A program made the translations under genes and the position numbers. A stretch of 16,494 nucleotides of DNA. Source: CAZXVU01 sp964644465 (GTDB lineage: Bacteria > Chlamydiota > Chlamydiia > Chlamydiales > SM23-39). Position 1 is the first letter of the stretch. Each line of letters opens with the position of its first letter. The stretch spans positions 1 through 16,494 of the forward strand of contig CAZXVU010000041.1 of the NCBI GenBank assembly GCA_964644465.1, written 5' to 3'. This document shows positions 14,804-16,494 of the stretch, in pieces. The notes below the pieces were generated by a model. It was not told where the DNA came from and made no database searches. It saw nothing but the letters and a program-made list of their open reading frames with translations.

Positions 14804-15838
14804 ATGGCTTCAGAAGTATCTAGTTCAGCTCCCAAAATCCCCCAATCCCGGCAAGAGATCCAAGAACGATTGGCCAGCCTGGCTATCGATGCCATCCAAT
14901 CGATCGCTGCCGATCACATCGCCCGCGTTGCCCAATTGGATCCAAAGCAATTTGATTCTTCCCAAGCGAAAATAGCTCTAAAAGGGGGAGTCTGGTATCC
15001 CCCTGAATACTTACAGCTTCTCAAGAAAACAAACGGCCAAATTGAGCCGAGCGAGCAAAAGCTGCTCGATTTGGGTTATGCTCCCGCAAAATATTTCAAA
15101 CGCGTGGGGAAAAAATCGATATTTTGGATCGTAAAACCCGACGTATCTGCCAGCGATGCCCTCGACGCAGCCATCAAAGGGCCTACCATTGCCGACTGCG
15201 GTATCACCTGCAATCTCGCCTATCATAAAGCCTTGCGCGATCTCCTCGGAAAAGAGCGCTATGACAAAATTTTCAAAGGACGCCTTGTCCTCGTCTATCC
15301 GCAACCGGATCCTTTGGACGTATTTCTCCAGTTTGTCGAAAAGACGAATCAAGTCGGCACCGGGAAACTCGTCTTTCAAGTCAGAAAAGGGAATTTCGCA
15401 ATGATCAACAACAACAGATTTTACTCCTCGAAGCATCCTTACGGCCTCTTTCCAGGAATCAATATGATTTATATCGGCGGGAAAAAATATGTGGGACTCG
15501 GGACTACTAAAGATGGCCTAACTCTGGATGAAATTAAGCAATGGTTCGTCTCAGAATTCAACAAGCCGTTCGATCCTCTTCTCGATGGAATCGTTACTCA
15601 GGAACAACTACATCAGATGTTAGCAGCCCAAGGTCGTACTGTAAATGATCTAGTTCCGGATGAACAAATTCAGGGACATGACGTTCCTGGAATCGACCTA
15701 GAGCACGTTCAAGAATTCCGTTTGGATCGGATTGAAGAAGTGCTTAAAATCGAACCTGATCAACTCACGCCTGATAAAATCAACTCGATTTTTCCAGAAC
15801 TAAAAATGGTGGATCTAGTTTTAGCCACAGCTCAATAA
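14804..15838 (+). CDS. Tgl-like cysteine enzyme (transglutaminase fold), copy 2
   Basis: 344 residues, paralogue of the gene 38 bp upstream. Shared blocks are the N-terminal 'SSSAPKIPQSRQE', 'KSIFWIVKPDVSA' at 104-116, 'KGPTIADCGITCNLAYHKAL' at 125-144 with Asp131-Cys132, 'ERYDKIFKGRL', 'SKHPYGLF' with His211, 'GINMIYIGGKKYVGLG' at 218-233 and a C-terminal 'HDVPGIDLEHVQEF'. Longer stretches at about 44-62, 168-200 and 255-285 account for its extra length. Those after the Cys lengthen the Cys-to-His distance from 71 to 79 residues. The two copies keep Cys, Asp, His and the GLG loop, which argues that both are functional. Substrate, and whether the activity is cross-linking, deamidation or proteolysis, cannot be read from the sequence. 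It converges on a minus-strand gene 7 bp downstream. Confidence 0.65.
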   Translation: MASEVSSSAPKIPQSRQEIQERLASLAIDAIQSIAADHIARVAQLDPKQFDSSQAKIALKGGVWYPPEYLQLLKKTNGQIEPSEQKLLDLGYAPAKYFKRVGKKSIFWIVKPDVSASDALDAAIKGPTIADCGITCNLAYHKALRDLLGKERYDKIFKGRLVLVYPQPDPLDVFLQFVEKTNQVGTGKLVFQVRKGNFAMINNNRFYSSKHPYGLFPGINMIYIGGKKYVGLGTTKDGLTLDEIKQWFVSEFNKPFDPLLDGIVTQEQLHQMLAAQGRTVNDLVPDEQIQGHDVPGIDLEHVQEFRLDRIEEVLKIEPDQLTPDKINSIFPELKMVDLVLATAQ

Positions 15839-15845
15839 AATCCCT

Positions 15846-16142
15846 TCAATTCGATGAACGCGGCTTTTCTCGCTCATGGATTTGCATCACGCATAAGATT
15901 TCTCCTTCATCGTCATCAACTAGAGCTTGAAATGGAGAGGTTCTTTTATATACTCCCCCGACAACTTCTTCTCCAGGAGAAGGAGCTGAAGCGCTAGAAG
16001 GTCCGCCTTTGTTTTGGTCCATTTCAATTGGGGCGGGTTCTTCTGGAGGCGGAGATCTCATATTTCTGGTTTCTGAACCCGGAGTCTCGTATCCTCCGCA
16101 ACAACATCGGATCATCGATAGCATGCAATCTGAAATGCTCAT
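15846..16142 (-). CDS. Small protein with Cys-cluster N-terminus, unrecognised
   Basis: 98 residues starting at an ATG at 16142, 9 bp after the stop of the fucosyltransferase gene on the same strand. The N-terminus 'MSISDCMLSMIRCCCGGY' has four cysteines in 15 residues, the middle (about 28-60) is rich in Pro, Glu, Ser and Gly and probably disordered, and the C-terminal third looks more ordered ('FQALVDDDEGEILCVMQIHERE'). A CCCGG cluster near the start could be a lipidation site once inside a eukaryotic host, as in some secreted effectors, or a metal site; both are guesses. No homologue is recognised. Spacing from its neighbours and its complete frame support a real gene moderately. Confidence 0.5.
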   Translation of the reverse strand: MSISDCMLSMIRCCCGGYETPGSETRNMRSPPPEEPAPIEMDQNKGGPSSASAPSPGEEVVGGVYKRTSPFQALVDDDEGEILCVMQIHEREKPRSSN

Positions 16143-16151
16143 AGAAAATTC

Positions 16152-16494
16152 CTATTCTAATATGGTCATGAAATCGTGAACGAATTGTTCATCTGTAAAG
16201 CGCTTGGCCATTTCACTCTGAAGAAATTCTCCAGCCTTTTCCAAATATTGCTGATATTCTTGCTCACTCACCGATTTTAGAAAATCATAAAGCTCTTGCT
16301 CATCTTTGAATTTCCTCCGATCGATGAAAGCCCCCTCGGGAATGTAATCTGACACATTGCTTGCCCCCCAATAGACCGGCACAACACCCGCCGTGAAGCA
16401 ATCGAAGATCTTCTCGGTAATATACCCCTTTATATCTTTCGTATTTTCATAGCAGATGCAAAATTTGTAGTTCTTCATCACTTCAATTTTGTTG
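16152..16494 (-). CDS. GT10 family fucosyltransferase, C-terminal part, cut by right edge
   Basis: The frame stays open to the window edge, so the N-terminal part and true start lie beyond 16494; an internal GTG/ATG pair near 16480 is not the start. About 114 residues are visible. The sequence 'YKFCICYENTKDIKGYITEKIFDCFTAG' followed by 'VVPVYWGASNVSDYIPEGAFID' is the GDP-fucose-binding motif of alpha-1,3/1,4-fucosyltransferases of family GT10, as in Helicobacter FucT and animal FUTs. It should transfer fucose from GDP-fucose to a glycan, at the cytoplasmic face in bacteria. The tail after 'RRKF' is helical and charged, without the heptad repeats of Helicobacter FucT. The small Cys-rich gene follows on the same strand. 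Acceptor and linkage are unknown. Confidence 0.93.
   Translation of the reverse strand, partial: NKIEVMKNYKFCICYENTKDIKGYITEKIFDCFTAGVVPVYWGASNVSDYIPEGAFIDRRKFKDEQELYDFLKSVSEQEYQQYLEKAGEFLQSEMAKRFTDEQFVHDFMTILE

Noticed and set aside
13878..15838. Ordinary papain- or OTU-type protease effectors
   Set aside because: The DCG motif alone would fit, but the surrounding blocks match Tgl better; kept as an alternative for a structural check.

Overview
The window looks like a chromosomal segment from the phylum Chlamydiae, most likely a Parachlamydia-, Waddlia- or Estrella-type 'environmental' lineage rather than a Chlamydia species. The reasons are two tandem genes of the chlamydial CHLPS 43 kDa family, an Inc-like protein with paired hydrophobic segments, a HIT/MYG1 pair that I recall as neighbours in Chlamydia (CT385/CT386), an infA next to a tRNA-Thr, and weak Shine-Dalgarno use. 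The species is not determined.

Layout. 1-356: the 5' part of a tRNA-Thr(GGU) gene, then infA, both on the minus strand; in chlamydiae tuf is expected beyond the left edge. 478-1734 (minus): an unrecognised protein with one membrane segment. 1827-2249 (plus): a SufE-like sulfur acceptor. 2343-5470 (plus): a tight three-gene unit with an Inc-like membrane protein and two alpha/beta-hydrolase-like CHLPS proteins. 5467-8381 (minus): a secreted HEAT-repeat protein translationally coupled to an M24 (Xaa-Pro) peptidase. 8392-8609: a non-coding, highly structured inverted-repeat element between divergent genes. 8647-9396 (plus): a stand-alone BPL_N (GATase-like) protein whose tail overlaps the HIT gene. 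9311-10692 (minus): HIT and MYG1, with a second small palindromic element between them that shares core sequence with the first. 10757-11074 (minus): a doubtful small Cys-rich ORF. 11217-13807 (plus): a PEBP/YbhB protein and a 704-residue protein ending in a LOG-like Rossmann domain. 13878-15838 (plus): two tandem paralogues that resemble Bacillus spore-coat transglutaminase Tgl. 15846-16494 (minus): a small Cys- and Pro-rich protein and the C-terminal part of a GT10 fucosyltransferase cut by the right edge.

Housekeeping genes (infA, sufE, pepP-like, HIT, MYG1) alternate with lineage-specific genes that are candidates for host interaction: the Inc-like/CHLPS cluster, the Tgl-like pair, the Cys-rich small protein and the fucosyltransferase. 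The strongest candidate for something undescribed is the Tgl-like tandem pair. It keeps an acidic residue-Cys motif and the surrounding fold signature, but lacks the His and Glu that I recall as catalytic in Bacillus Tgl, and has a different conserved His. Second is a family of structured palindromic repeats, seen twice in this window.

All family assignments rest on reading motifs and on memory of family members; no search or structure prediction was run.
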